Counted from the stretch's first letter, positions 45,711-54,106 are shown. The stretch: DNA of 64,000 nt from CAWUIH01 sp963922495 (GCA_963922495.1 CAWUIH010000001.1:62001-126000); one strand, 5' to 3'. Numbers and translations: made by a program. Notes: generated from the letters alone by a model not told the origin.

Positions 45711-46814
45711 ATGCCATTAACCCAGTCCGATATTTTGCGTTACACGCGCCAGTTGCCGGTAATTGGTTTGGAAGGCCAGTCTCGGTTGGCATGTGCCAAG
45801 ATTTTATGTGTGGGTGCGGGTGGTTTAGGCGCGGCAGTATTGCAGTATTTAGCGGCCTGTGGTGTGGGTACTATTGGCATTATTGACGGTGATACGGTCG
45901 AATTATCTAATTTGCAGCGTCAAGTTATCTTCCATGAGACCGACTGTGGGCAAAACAAAGCCGAATGTGCGAAAAATCATTTACAAGCATTGAATGCGAC
46001 GATAGGTTATCACGTTTATCCTCAATTTTTGACCCTCGATAATGCAGATTTATGTGAACAATACGATTTAATTGTCGATTGCAGTGACAATTATGCGACA
46101 AGATATCTAATTAATGACCTTTGTATCCGTTATAACAAGCCATTAATTTCTGCAAGTATTTATCAATTCGAAGGTCAGCTAGGGGTATTTAATTATAACG
46201 ATGGTCCTTGCTATCGTTGCTTGTATGAGTCGCCGCCGCCAGAGGATTTAACGCCAAATTGTGCTGTTGCTGGTGTTTTAGGTGTTTTACCTGGGGTTAT
46301 GGGATGTTTGCAAGCCACTGAAGTTATAAAGATAATTTTGCGTAAACCAAAAATACTGAGTGCAACCTTATGTCTATATGATGCGTTGCAAGCGCAAACT
46401 AAAACCTTTTCGATAGCCAAAAACCCGGCATGTCCAGCGTGTGTGCAACATAATCCTCTGAGCATTTTCATTCCAGAGCAGCTACCACAACAGAGCGAAA
46501 TCGATGAAATTACGCCTCAGCAGCTTAATGAGTGGATTAATAGTGGGCAACAGATTCTGCTGCTTGATGTACGACAAGCTTATGAGCGAGAAATTTGCCA
46601 TATCGGAGGTCTTCATATCCCAATGCCAGAATTAGCGCGGCGTCATAGTGAAATTGCTAAAGAGCAGCCGATTATTGTGTATTGTAAAAGTGGCAAACGG
46701 AGCCAACGTGCAGTGTATTTGCTGAAAAAACAAGGATTTAAGAAGCTATTGAGCCTTAAGGGGGGTATTTTGGCGTGGCATCGAGACGTCGATGCCCGCC
46801 TTCGCATCTACTGA
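45711..46814 (+). CDS. ThiF/MoeB-type sulfur-carrier adenylyltransferase fused to rhodanese
   Basis: E1-like enzyme of 367 residues (start at ATG 45711; GGGGG 4 bases upstream; the TTG at 45684 is rejected). The N-terminal domain has the ATP loop CVGAGGLGAAVLQYLAACGVG (about 32-52), IIDGDTVELSNLQRQ, zinc pairs CYRC (about 166) and CPAC (about 240). The C-terminal rhodanese domain (about 275-365) has VDVRQ-like LLDVRQAYE and an active-site loop YCKSGKRSQRAV. It would activate a small ubiquitin-like sulfur carrier (MoaD, ThiS or similar) and pass sulfur to it. No such carrier gene is nearby. Between unknown genes, in an accessory zone. Confidence 0.88.
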   Translation: MPLTQSDILRYTRQLPVIGLEGQSRLACAKILCVGAGGLGAAVLQYLAACGVGTIGIIDGDTVELSNLQRQVIFHETDCGQNKAECAKNHLQALNATIGYHVYPQFLTLDNADLCEQYDLIVDCSDNYATRYLINDLCIRYNKPLISASIYQFEGQLGVFNYNDGPCYRCLYESPPPEDLTPNCAVAGVLGVLPGVMGCLQATEVIKIILRKPKILSATLCLYDALQAQTKTFSIAKNPACPACVQHNPLSIFIPEQLPQQSEIDEITPQQLNEWINSGQQILLLDVRQAYEREICHIGGLHIPMPELARRHSEIAKEQPIIVYCKSGKRSQRAVYLLKKQGFKKLLSLKGGILAWHRDVDARLRIY

Positions 46815-46823
46815 TTATTCAAT

Positions 46824-46834
46824 CTAGAAAAAGC
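46824..46834 (-). repeat. Dispersed repeat core, copy E
   Basis: CTAGAAAAAGC on the plus strand, 10 bases after the adenylyltransferase stop codon; minus-strand sense is CTGCTTTTTCTAGATT. Flanking AGCAGTTGA also matches copies B and F. Confidence 0.55.
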
Positions 46835-46953
46835 AGTTGAGGCGCCTGAATAGCTCACTGAAACAACACCTGCTAAAAGCAAAGCAGAATATTCGTTTGA
46901 TCAACATAAGCTGATGATTATTCTGTTCCTAATATCAGTTTTGACTCTGGCGA

Positions 46954-47265
46954 TTAGCGAGTTCGCGGGCTAGAGTTTTGAGTTGTTGGCTGTGAAGATG
47001 GCAGTTGGTCGTCAGGATTTTGCAGCAGTAGAAGAGGTCCTTCTGGAAGCAGATATTCCCGTCGTAGCCTTCTTGCTAATAAATAGTTGTGACAGTAAGG
47101 ACCTAACCAGCAGGTACAGCTTGTGAGCACGCAGACACTGCCAAAAGTAATTAACCCTATTTTATACCGACTATCTTTAGCCGTTAAACCGGCTAAAAGA
47201 GAAATTATACCGACAGCCAATGGTGTATTTGAGAGAAAAAGTTTCAGACTATTATTTTCTCTCAT
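46954..47265 (-). CDS. Small membrane protein with polar C-terminal tail, unknown
   Basis: 103 residues. Two hydrophobic segments (about 12-28, TPLAVGIISLLAGL, and 36-58, IGLITFGSVCVLTSCTCWLGPY, cysteine-rich) are followed by RRLRREYLLPEG and a Pro/Ser/Thr-rich tail. The combination of Cys-rich hydrophobic segment and Ser/Pro-rich end resembles the unknown gene at 43980-44771. No family recognised; 30 bases downstream of a thioesterase gene on the same strand. Confidence 0.5.
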   Translation of the reverse strand: MRENNSLKLFLSNTPLAVGIISLLAGLTAKDSRYKIGLITFGSVCVLTSCTCWLGPYCHNYLLARRLRREYLLPEGPLLLLQNPDDQLPSSQPTTQNSSPRTR

Positions 47266-47295
47266 GTGAGGCTCTCTATTTTTTTAACATACGGA

Positions 47296-47718
47296 TTATG
47301 AGAATCGGCTTTCAATAACACTTTTGATGCCGTCGGGTACATACAATTTTTCTCTGGGTCGAGTCGCTTTTTCATTGATACAGGTAATTGTGAATACTGC
47401 AGTAAGAATTATCTTATCATTTTTTTCAAGGTGAATTTGTTGGTAAATTTCAAATTTAACGTGGCTGTTGATGAGGCGTGGTTCGCAGCTCACGTAAAAT
47501 TTGTCGTTGGGTTTCAAAGGGTGTTTGTAACTCACATCGGATCTCAGTACCACCAAGTTCCGCCCATTTTTAGACCATTCACTGAAATTGATACCGCAGG
47601 ATAACGCCCACTGGTGCCGCGCATGGGTGAGATAAACAAAGTAGTTGGCATTGTTCACTATCCCTTGAATGTCTATTTCGTTATCGCGAACTTCAAAATG
47701 TGTTTTGTGAACTTGCAT
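47296..47718 (-). CDS. Hotdog-fold acyl-CoA thioesterase (4HBT/YbgC-like)
   Basis: 140 residues. The hotdog core is seen as VRDNEIDIQGIVNNANYFVYLTHARHQWAL (residues about 9-38), where the usual YxDTDxxGxVxNxxY motif is present in the altered form RDNEIDIQGIVNNANY, then VSYKHPLKPNDKF and a final strand. It probably hydrolyses an acyl-CoA; substrate unknown. The catalytic Asp position keeps an acidic residue. The gene is followed by a small membrane-protein gene. Confidence 0.78.
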   Translation of the reverse strand: MQVHKTHFEVRDNEIDIQGIVNNANYFVYLTHARHQWALSCGINFSEWSKNGRNLVVLRSDVSYKHPLKPNDKFYVSCEPRLINSHVKFEIYQQIHLEKNDKIILTAVFTITCINEKATRPREKLYVPDGIKSVIESRFS

Positions 47719-48018
47719 GGAATTAATTCTTTAGATATAAAACTCTTAGATATCAGTTAAGTTTAACAGCTTAGCGTCATCATCATCAAGCCGCGGGCAC
47801 CTCCTCATCTTAAATAATGAGATTTACTGTGGGAAATTTCTTACAAAAATTGCATCACTTAGAGGATACTCATAAGGAATCCGTATGGGTATATTGTCTC
47901 CAATGACAGTAATTGGTCTTTAAAGAGAGAATCATCAAACGGAATACCAATTACGAATTACCAAATTTAAAAGCGATTAATATTTTCGAAAGCTGACTTT
48001 CGAAAGGAGTTGATGATT
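47719..48018. other. Divergent intergenic region ending in an SD-overlapping hairpin
   Basis: 300 bases between the thioesterase gene and the next plus-strand gene. Apart from the hairpin at 47984-48005 and AT-rich stretches I see no gene or repeat copy here. Confidence 0.5.
47984..48005 (+). promoter_or_regulatory. Hairpin reaching into a ribosome-binding site
   Basis: TTTCGAAAG, loop CTGA, CTTTCGAAA: a perfect 9-bp stem. Its 3' arm ends with AAA that is also the first part of the ribosome site AAAGGAG (48003-48009) serving ATG 48019. In mRNA the stem would partly hide the ribosome site. Confidence 0.5.
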
Positions 48019-49005
48019 ATGTTTTATCCAAACATTGCGCCTTTTTTTTGCTATCCTTCCATCGTAGTAATTTTACAGTCTCCTCATCTACGTAAGCTAG
48101 TTGTAAGTGCGCGTAGGAAGTGGCCTACGGTAACCGCAGGGAATATCGATAATCTCATCAGGCTTATTCAGCAACATCATACTGACTCGCTTGCTTCTAG
48201 GGTGCTAAGTTTTTTTGGCTATACCAATAGCACTTCGGTAGTTGTTGTTGAAAACGATCAGCAAGCAAAAATTGTGCGTCAAGCTACGGTCGGTGTTGAG
48301 GTAGTCATTTATGAGCCCTTGGAAAATGGATCTAAGCAGCAGCTTCAGTGGCTTACTAAAAAAATAAATTATGCGGCTCGTCGAGTGAGACGAAAAAATA
48401 ATTTTCCTCAAGTGGCTACTAAAAAATCCAACACGAGTTCACAATGTTATAATTCGCAGCAAAAACCAGCTTCAGAATTCAGTGGTAAACGACTCGTCCT
48501 CACCTTGATAACAACAATATTTACGGCTTGTGTGACCATTGGACTATGGGTGAAGTCAAACAACAATTCAATTGATTTGTATAAAGCTAAGCAAGCGATT
48601 GCATTAATGGATGAAAAAGAGAGTGAAAGGAAAAAAATTAATGATGCCATCATCAACATTAGAAAATATCAGTATATGATTCAACGGCTCAGTGCCTCAA
48701 TGACGCCAAAAAATTTAGCAGACCTTAGATCAAAAGAAATAGCCAGTCGGTACCAGCTTATTCAGAGTGCAGCAAACGGTGAAAGTGTTTTATCGCCAAA
48801 TACGATGCATTTAATCAAAAATTATATTAGAAAGTTGCCGAAAAATGAAAAGCATTACGCTGTTTTCGATAATCAACTGAGATATGAGGAAGCAAAAATT
48901 AATAATAGTATTATAAAAAATGTTTGTAAAACACAAATCAACTATGATCGAGTAATTGCAAAAATTAAGATAAAAGATAAGTTTAATCAATATCAGTGTA
49001 GTTAA
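48019..49005 (+). CDS. Unknown bitopic membrane protein with charged C-terminal half
   Basis: Not recognised. ATG 48019 is preferred: AAAGGAG ends 9 bases before it (upstream TTG 48010 and ATG 48013 are too close). 328 residues. The N-terminal half is basic, with a hydrophobic opening (FYPNIAPFFCYPSIVVIL). One TM segment at about 160-180 (LVLTLITTIFTACVTIGLWVK) is followed by a Lys/Glu/Asn-rich helical half with coiled-coil tendency (KAKQAIALMDEKESERKKIN). It starts a run of three large unknown genes on the plus strand. Confidence 0.55.
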   Translation: MFYPNIAPFFCYPSIVVILQSPHLRKLVVSARRKWPTVTAGNIDNLIRLIQQHHTDSLASRVLSFFGYTNSTSVVVVENDQQAKIVRQATVGVEVVIYEPLENGSKQQLQWLTKKINYAARRVRRKNNFPQVATKKSNTSSQCYNSQQKPASEFSGKRLVLTLITTIFTACVTIGLWVKSNNNSIDLYKAKQAIALMDEKESERKKINDAIINIRKYQYMIQRLSASMTPKNLADLRSKEIASRYQLIQSAANGESVLSPNTMHLIKNYIRKLPKNEKHYAVFDNQLRYEEAKINNSIIKNVCKTQINYDRVIAKIKIKDKFNQYQCS

Positions 49006-49310
49006 GATAATAGGATTTTTTATTTTTTTAAAAGACTATGATGTCATTATAGTCACAGCCATCCTCGATCTTTCATTCCTGCAATTAATACAACAAAGGA
49101 TGGCCCGATATCTTTTTGAGCATGGAGTGCGATTGTTTGCTTTTTCATCAGCAGTTGATAATATAATAGAGAGTCTAAATTAGTTAGGCACGGAGATTGC
49201 AAAACCGCAATCCCTAAAGCATGTTGTGAAATCGCATACAGCAAATACTAAACTTAACGGACATATTCTCAGTATTGTTCAATGTATTGTGATGCTCAGG
49301 TTGATATACG
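49006..49310. other. Intergenic region with a 21-bp imperfect palindrome
   Basis: 305 bases. Contains GACTATGATGTCATTATAGTC (49034-49054) right after a T-rich stretch, a hairpin that might act as terminator of the upstream gene when read with its flanking T/A runs. A 63-codon frame on the minus strand has no supporting features. Confidence 0.45.
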
Positions 49311-51557
49311 ATGCGCGCAGATACAAAAAATGCCAAAACTCTTCACCAAGTCACCAATGATTTAGCCGGTGAACTTAACGCGCTTGATGAAATGCTTGCA
49401 ACGTTACCCTCGCAAGATTCTTCAGTAACTGCTTCAAGTGGTAGTATTGCTAAATCCGCTGCACATTTTTTGAAAGCATTATCCACAGTTGCGTCTATGA
49501 ACATTACTGCTGGGCTGATACTGTCAACAATGTATCGTGGTGAGTTGATCCCTGAGCCATTGCGTGATTTGCAGAATCGGGCCAAAAAGTCATTCCGTAT
49601 AAAAGTGAACATTGATAGCCGTTACAATTGTTCCATACCACTTGTTAAAACGCCTAAAGACTTTCTAGCTGCCATTTATTATCTATTTGCGATGATGAAA
49701 GTATTACAATCTAGTGGGGCGCATGCGACTATAGTTAACGAAGGCTATTCGAATCATGAGGGATTTTTAGATCGTAAACCACGTACGCTGACAGCATTAT
49801 CCATTCTATTTGTACAATTGATTCAGTACTTGCAGCAAAATTTTTCAGAGTTGCAGACACAGAAGCTCCAGCCGCAATATAAAAAAATATTTGCTGCTCT
49901 CCCAGAGGACATTAAAGAACATCGGATCACAGAACAGTTGAAAATTGTTCCGCGTTATAAAGAAAATCAGCTGGCCACACAGTTTAGTCGACTGAGTCAA
50001 GGCGATCAAAACGCCTATTTTAATAGTATCAGAAGCGATTCAAGACAACCACCATCGGAATCAGAGGGTATTAACCAGCCATTAAATTTTTGGCAAATTG
50101 CATTTGAAGCACATCGCCACGACCAAGAAGAAAGGTTTACTGCCCCCCTTGAATACTATGAACTGGGCCGCGCAGAAAGTCAGCGTAGAAAGGAGGCCAA
50201 CCTGAATCGTGTTAGGAATACCCTAGCATTGGCTCCATTTTTTGACGTATTACAGGATTCTTTTTCATTGAGTTTTGCTGATTCAGTAAATGAAAATACC
50301 TTCGAAAATGGCCGAGAACGCTATTTATCCGATAAGAAGTCGCGTCTTGAGAAGATGAAATATGACAATCCTCAGTTATCAAATGATGAAATAGACAGCT
50401 ATTTTGCCAGGGTTACACCTCAGGCGCATTACTACCTAGGGCTGTTTTCAAAAATATATCAAGCGCTTGATAAAGAGCTTAAATTCAATAATACCCTACC
50501 TACGCTATCAAAAACTATTCATGAAACCGTTGCTGCTGCCAATAGGTTACCGCAACAGTGTGAATTTTCTACGAATTGGGGGCTTTTGCAAGCGACAATT
50601 AATAAAGTTGATTATCGTATTACAGCAATTCGGACTCTGAAAAAAATTGCGCAACAATTGTCTCAATGTGATGATTCAAGATGTTATCAGGAAATCATCA
50701 CAGCTATGGGTGATGCTGATTCAGTAGGTGACAACCATAGGAAAGTTGATTATCAAAAATTGCACCGGCAGTTATCATTTAGGCAGCAACAGCAAACAAT
50801 CGAAGTATCAAACAGGTCAAGAGAGCAAGTGATGAAAACCGCACTCAGTGGAGGGGTGATGGCCTTCGGTATGGGCATGGGTTATTGTTGGTTGCCGCTT
50901 GCTGTGGTAGGTGGTATATGGCTTGCACAACCCGGCTCCCCCAAAAGCTCCCCTCAGAATGATGATATTGCTACTGAAAAACTTCAAGCATACAACTGTA
51001 TTACGACTGCGATAGAAACTGAAACTCGCGCTCTCAATGGTATTGTAGGGAAAAAGGTTTTTGAGGACAAACATTTTATTCCCTTACCCTCCTCAAAAAT
51101 CAATAAATTAACGCCCTCGAGCATCCGATATGGAGTATTTTTACAGTTAACTCGGCAGTACGTTAAATCAATTTTACAGCAAACTTTGTATCATCGTTCA
51201 AGTTGGTTTTATTTTTTTATGGACTATTTTACTAACTGTCCGACTTCGAAAATTCTTGATGTGCTTACCCCGCTCGCCAAAAGCCTTGAGTGCTTGCAGG
51301 TAAAAAATGTTGCAGGGCGTAGAAATTTCCAAAAGATATTGAATAAGGCAGAAAAAGATTTAAGCGGTATTAAAAACATTCAACCCTATATGCCGGGAAT
51401 TCAATCGAATAATACCACTATTGCTGCTAGAGAAGGGACTAAAACTGGAAGACGTGTACACCGACTATTTTCAATTTTTAAAAGTGCAACCTCCTCTTTT
51501 GTTAACATTGATCACAGAGATTCAGGCTCTGATACTACTGTCGCACCCTCCGCCTAA
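49311..51557 (+). CDS. Large unknown protein (748 aa), effector candidate
   Basis: Not recognised. Mostly helical and polar, no signal peptide. A hydrophobic, Gly-rich hairpin near residues 508-537 (ALSGGVMAFGMGMGYCWLPLAVVGGIWLA) splits a long N-terminal part from a C-terminal part of about 200 residues. The stretch 265-310 is highly charged (HRHDQEERF, ESQRRKEANLNRVRN). The C-terminal tail (about 700-748) is basic then Ser/Asp/Thr-rich, ending GSDTTVAPSA. Ribosome site is weak (CAGG 14 bases before ATG). Large size, absence of known domains and its surroundings suggest a lineage-specific secreted or membrane-acting protein; this is inference. Confidence 0.55.
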   Translation: MRADTKNAKTLHQVTNDLAGELNALDEMLATLPSQDSSVTASSGSIAKSAAHFLKALSTVASMNITAGLILSTMYRGELIPEPLRDLQNRAKKSFRIKVNIDSRYNCSIPLVKTPKDFLAAIYYLFAMMKVLQSSGAHATIVNEGYSNHEGFLDRKPRTLTALSILFVQLIQYLQQNFSELQTQKLQPQYKKIFAALPEDIKEHRITEQLKIVPRYKENQLATQFSRLSQGDQNAYFNSIRSDSRQPPSESEGINQPLNFWQIAFEAHRHDQEERFTAPLEYYELGRAESQRRKEANLNRVRNTLALAPFFDVLQDSFSLSFADSVNENTFENGRERYLSDKKSRLEKMKYDNPQLSNDEIDSYFARVTPQAHYYLGLFSKIYQALDKELKFNNTLPTLSKTIHETVAAANRLPQQCEFSTNWGLLQATINKVDYRITAIRTLKKIAQQLSQCDDSRCYQEIITAMGDADSVGDNHRKVDYQKLHRQLSFRQQQQTIEVSNRSREQVMKTALSGGVMAFGMGMGYCWLPLAVVGGIWLAQPGSPKSSPQNDDIATEKLQAYNCITTAIETETRALNGIVGKKVFEDKHFIPLPSSKINKLTPSSIRYGVFLQLTRQYVKSILQQTLYHRSSWFYFFMDYFTNCPTSKILDVLTPLAKSLECLQVKNVAGRRNFQKILNKAEKDLSGIKNIQPYMPGIQSNNTTIAAREGTKTGRRVHRLFSIFKSATSSFVNIDHRDSGSDTTVAPSA

Positions 51558-51639
51558 AAATATCTAGACCATAATTTAATCTTGCCTTAATGTATTTGCT
51601 TTAAAATAAAACAGCAGAGAGTGGGGTTGCTGCATAATA

Positions 51640-51717
51640 CAGAATTTTGACCTAGAAAAAGCCGTTGAATGCCGTTAAATGGTGTAACCGATTGATTGAG
51701 ATCGCGTAATACAAATT
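51640..51717 (-). repeat. Dispersed repeat, copy F (long, inverted to C)
   Basis: Plus strand reads ACAGAATTTTGACCTAGAAAAAGCC ... GATTGATTGAGATCGCGTAATACAAATT. Core CTAGAAAAAGC at 51652-51662. Aligns with the reverse complement of copies B and C across both ends. Confidence 0.7.
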
Positions 51718-51746
51718 ATCCCAGTCACTTTGTGGGTGACGAGAAG

Positions 51747-51815
51747 AATTTTTGTATAGCGAGATGAATCAAGAGGGTGCCCCAGAAATTGTGATCCAGC
51801 TGCTTTTTCTAAATT
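51747..51815 (+). repeat. Dispersed repeat, copy C (long)
   Basis: From ATTTTTGTATAGCGAGATGAATCAAG to the core GCTTTTTCTAA (51802-51812). Strongly similar to copy B (about 55 shared positions including CAGAAATYGTGATCCARCTGC) and inverted with respect to copy F 30 bases upstream. Confidence 0.7.
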
Positions 51816-51873
51816 TAAATCAATGATATAGGATAACTCCCGCAGGATACAGGGCCCAAATTAGGGGCGCATC

Positions 51874-53913
51874 ATGAAACGACCTGCTAAGTCAACGCAA
51901 AATCCACGCTCGCTTAATACGATATTCTCATCTCCAGAAATTAAATTAGCCTTCAAGGACGCGATTGAAGACTACCAATTGCAACGATTGCAAAAAGAGG
52001 ATAAGCATGAAGCAATTGCGGCAGTACCTAAACTGTTGCTAGTGGAATCGTCTCGATATAATCTAGAAAATATTTCCAAAGAAATCGATGCGACTGTTCG
52101 ATCTGCTAGCGAAGGATGGGATGCCTTGTTTAATATGCCAAACGAGGAGGCAAGCACCCTCGCTGAAGAGGTGGATAAACGTAAAAACCAAGACCCATTT
52201 ACGCAACATGTCACTCAAGACCCTGCATTATTTACTGCAGAATATGGTATTGCTATGCTTGCTGGAGTGGTGCGTCGGTTATTTCAAACAGTTCGTGACA
52301 CCAACCATCAATATGTTGACTTTCTATTGATGCAAATGTTGCGCTTGGATGAGAGCTTAAGAAAATTTCGTACGAAAATGGGATTGACTGTTCTTGAGGC
52401 TGAGTCGCAAAAACAACGCCATTTGAAACTGTTGCATAATCATGGCAGTCATTTACCAACTGTAACGTTACTGGGACGTTCAATAATTCGTGGTTTGTTT
52501 GGCCCTAAAAATTCATCGGTGAGTGTTCAGAAAACAAAAAAAAAACTTAACCAAAAACAGTTAAATGGCTGGACAACGCAATACCGAGATCAAATATTAC
52601 GCATTATACGATTGCAATTAAGCTTTACTCGGTATGAAGCAGAAGACAAAGACTCAGCCCTCAAAAAATCGATCATAGAGAAACAAAAGCGCTTAGTTTC
52701 TGGATTGAGTTCAATTTATCAGGGTAGTCGTCGCTATACGAAATTTTTTGGACTATTGCTTTTTGCAGCAGACGCAGTAACTAGTGCGGCTGAGATTTCT
52801 GCCACAGGGACAGGGCTCGTTTTTGGGTTGCCTTTGCTGCCGGTTTTGTTGTATGCCGTGAGCCGCGCTTTTAGCAAAAAACCCTCAGAAAAAGCATTAA
52901 AAAAACAACTAATTTTGGAGTCGAGCATTACCACGATCGCTATTAATAAGACATTTGATGTGTTTGACGACATGCTTAAAGCACAGTTGAGTTGCTTCGA
53001 TCGAATCATTAAACCATTTCATAGGCAGATACCGGGAACTACTATTGGGAATGGATTATTTGCAAATATGAATGTGGTACCCAGTGATCAAAGCTATATT
53101 AGCCTTCATAAATTTAGGCGTTGTACAGTTTCAGCGATATCAAACGTTGTCAGTGGTGTGATGCTGGTGCAATCGGTATATCGCCCGTTGATGTTGTTTA
53201 CTCAGTATTTGGGATCAGGTGCATTAGTTGGCCCCCTAGCTGTACCCATTACACTGGGAATTGGCTTGGGAATTGGTTTGGTGATGATGATTTATGGAGT
53301 TTCTGCCATTATCAATGCTAAAAAACCTTCACAGCAGCTGAAAGATAGCATGACTAAACTATCTGAACTTGAGCAACGTAATTGCTATTTAGAGCAACGG
53401 ATACAAAAAATTTATCATGACATGAAACAAAGGCCCGATGTCACTCCAGAGTTATTATCAGCGTTTAAGCCACTTACGTGTGATATGTCCGAACGTTTTT
53501 ATTCTCGCTTTGATACGACACCCGCTACTCATCTAACTTACACAAAAAAAAGTTTAAACAGAGTTTGGTTTGGTGTCATGGGGGCCGCTATGGGTGCTTC
53601 ACTAACAAAAATTATTTTTGGTGTCGGTGGAATGATCGCTATTTCCAATCCAATTGCTTTTATTGCTTTATTGGTTGTGTCAGGAGTGGTTCTGGGAGCT
53701 TTTAAAGCCTATGAATATCATAGCCGTAAAATGGATCATAACGAAAAATCACGTACAAAACATATAGTGACGCGCCTGCATGGGGCAAAAAAATATAACA
53801 AATTTCTCAAAAAGCAGTTTGTTCATAAAGCCAAAATGATCAATGCATTTGCCAAAGCCAGCTCAAGCGTAGATTTCAATGACTGCAAGACTGGGTTCGC
53901 GGTTTCTCGATAA
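51874..53913 (+). CDS. Large unknown membrane protein (679 aa) with Gly-rich hydrophobic hairpins
   Basis: Not recognised. No signal peptide; N-terminal 285 residues polar and helical. Three hydrophobic, small-residue-rich regions at about 291-333 (LLLFAADAVTSAAEISATGTGLVFG), 419-480 (GPLAVPITLGIGLGIGLVMMIYG) and 566-609 (FGVMGAAMGASLTKIIFGVGGM) each look like a membrane hairpin with glycine-zipper spacing. Basic C-terminus. Good ribosome site (AGGGG). Flanked on both sides by copies of the dispersed repeat (C upstream, D downstream). The architecture recalls membrane-inserting or pore-type proteins and vacuole-targeted effectors; no homology can be claimed. Confidence 0.55.
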   Translation: MKRPAKSTQNPRSLNTIFSSPEIKLAFKDAIEDYQLQRLQKEDKHEAIAAVPKLLLVESSRYNLENISKEIDATVRSASEGWDALFNMPNEEASTLAEEVDKRKNQDPFTQHVTQDPALFTAEYGIAMLAGVVRRLFQTVRDTNHQYVDFLLMQMLRLDESLRKFRTKMGLTVLEAESQKQRHLKLLHNHGSHLPTVTLLGRSIIRGLFGPKNSSVSVQKTKKKLNQKQLNGWTTQYRDQILRIIRLQLSFTRYEAEDKDSALKKSIIEKQKRLVSGLSSIYQGSRRYTKFFGLLLFAADAVTSAAEISATGTGLVFGLPLLPVLLYAVSRAFSKKPSEKALKKQLILESSITTIAINKTFDVFDDMLKAQLSCFDRIIKPFHRQIPGTTIGNGLFANMNVVPSDQSYISLHKFRRCTVSAISNVVSGVMLVQSVYRPLMLFTQYLGSGALVGPLAVPITLGIGLGIGLVMMIYGVSAIINAKKPSQQLKDSMTKLSELEQRNCYLEQRIQKIYHDMKQRPDVTPELLSAFKPLTCDMSERFYSRFDTTPATHLTYTKKSLNRVWFGVMGAAMGASLTKIIFGVGGMIAISNPIAFIALLVVSGVVLGAFKAYEYHSRKMDHNEKSRTKHIVTRLHGAKKYNKFLKKQFVHKAKMINAFAKASSSVDFNDCKTGFAVSR

Positions 53914-54034
53914 TAACAAGCGGGCCCATTCCCTTCGCTTTTATTTTTGCCGTTTACGTAGGGGTGGCGTATTCTTATCTTTATTTTACGTTCTCAAGTT
54001 TTTGCAAGGGCGATAATCTCGTCCCAAAAACGCT

Positions 54035-54045
54035 GCTTTTTCTAG
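54035..54045 (+). repeat. Dispersed repeat core, copy D
   Basis: Exact GCTTTTTCTAG, flanked by CGCT upstream and GATTATTGG downstream, between the 679-residue gene and rph. The upstream part (ATAATCTCGTCCCAAAAAC) has only distant likeness to copies B and C. Confidence 0.55.
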
Positions 54046-54106
54046 GATTATTGGATCTGCGTTGGGTAAAATGATCAGTACTGTAGCAATTGAGTGAAAA
54101 TAAATT

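Larger units (their letters stand above)
51558..51873. other. Intergenic region containing an inverted pair of repeats
   Basis: 316 bases between the two largest unknown genes, mostly filled by repeat copies F and C facing each other (listed separately). AGGGG lies 6 bases before the next ATG at 51874. Confidence 0.6.

Noticed and set aside
49053..49244. 63-codon minus-strand frame between two unknown genes
   Set aside because: No ribosome site, no signal peptide or domain; not enough to call a gene or an IS remnant.
49311..53913. Paralogy between the 748- and 679-residue proteins
   Set aside because: Both have a Gly-rich hydrophobic region followed by a polar helical part, but no alignable stretch could be found by eye.
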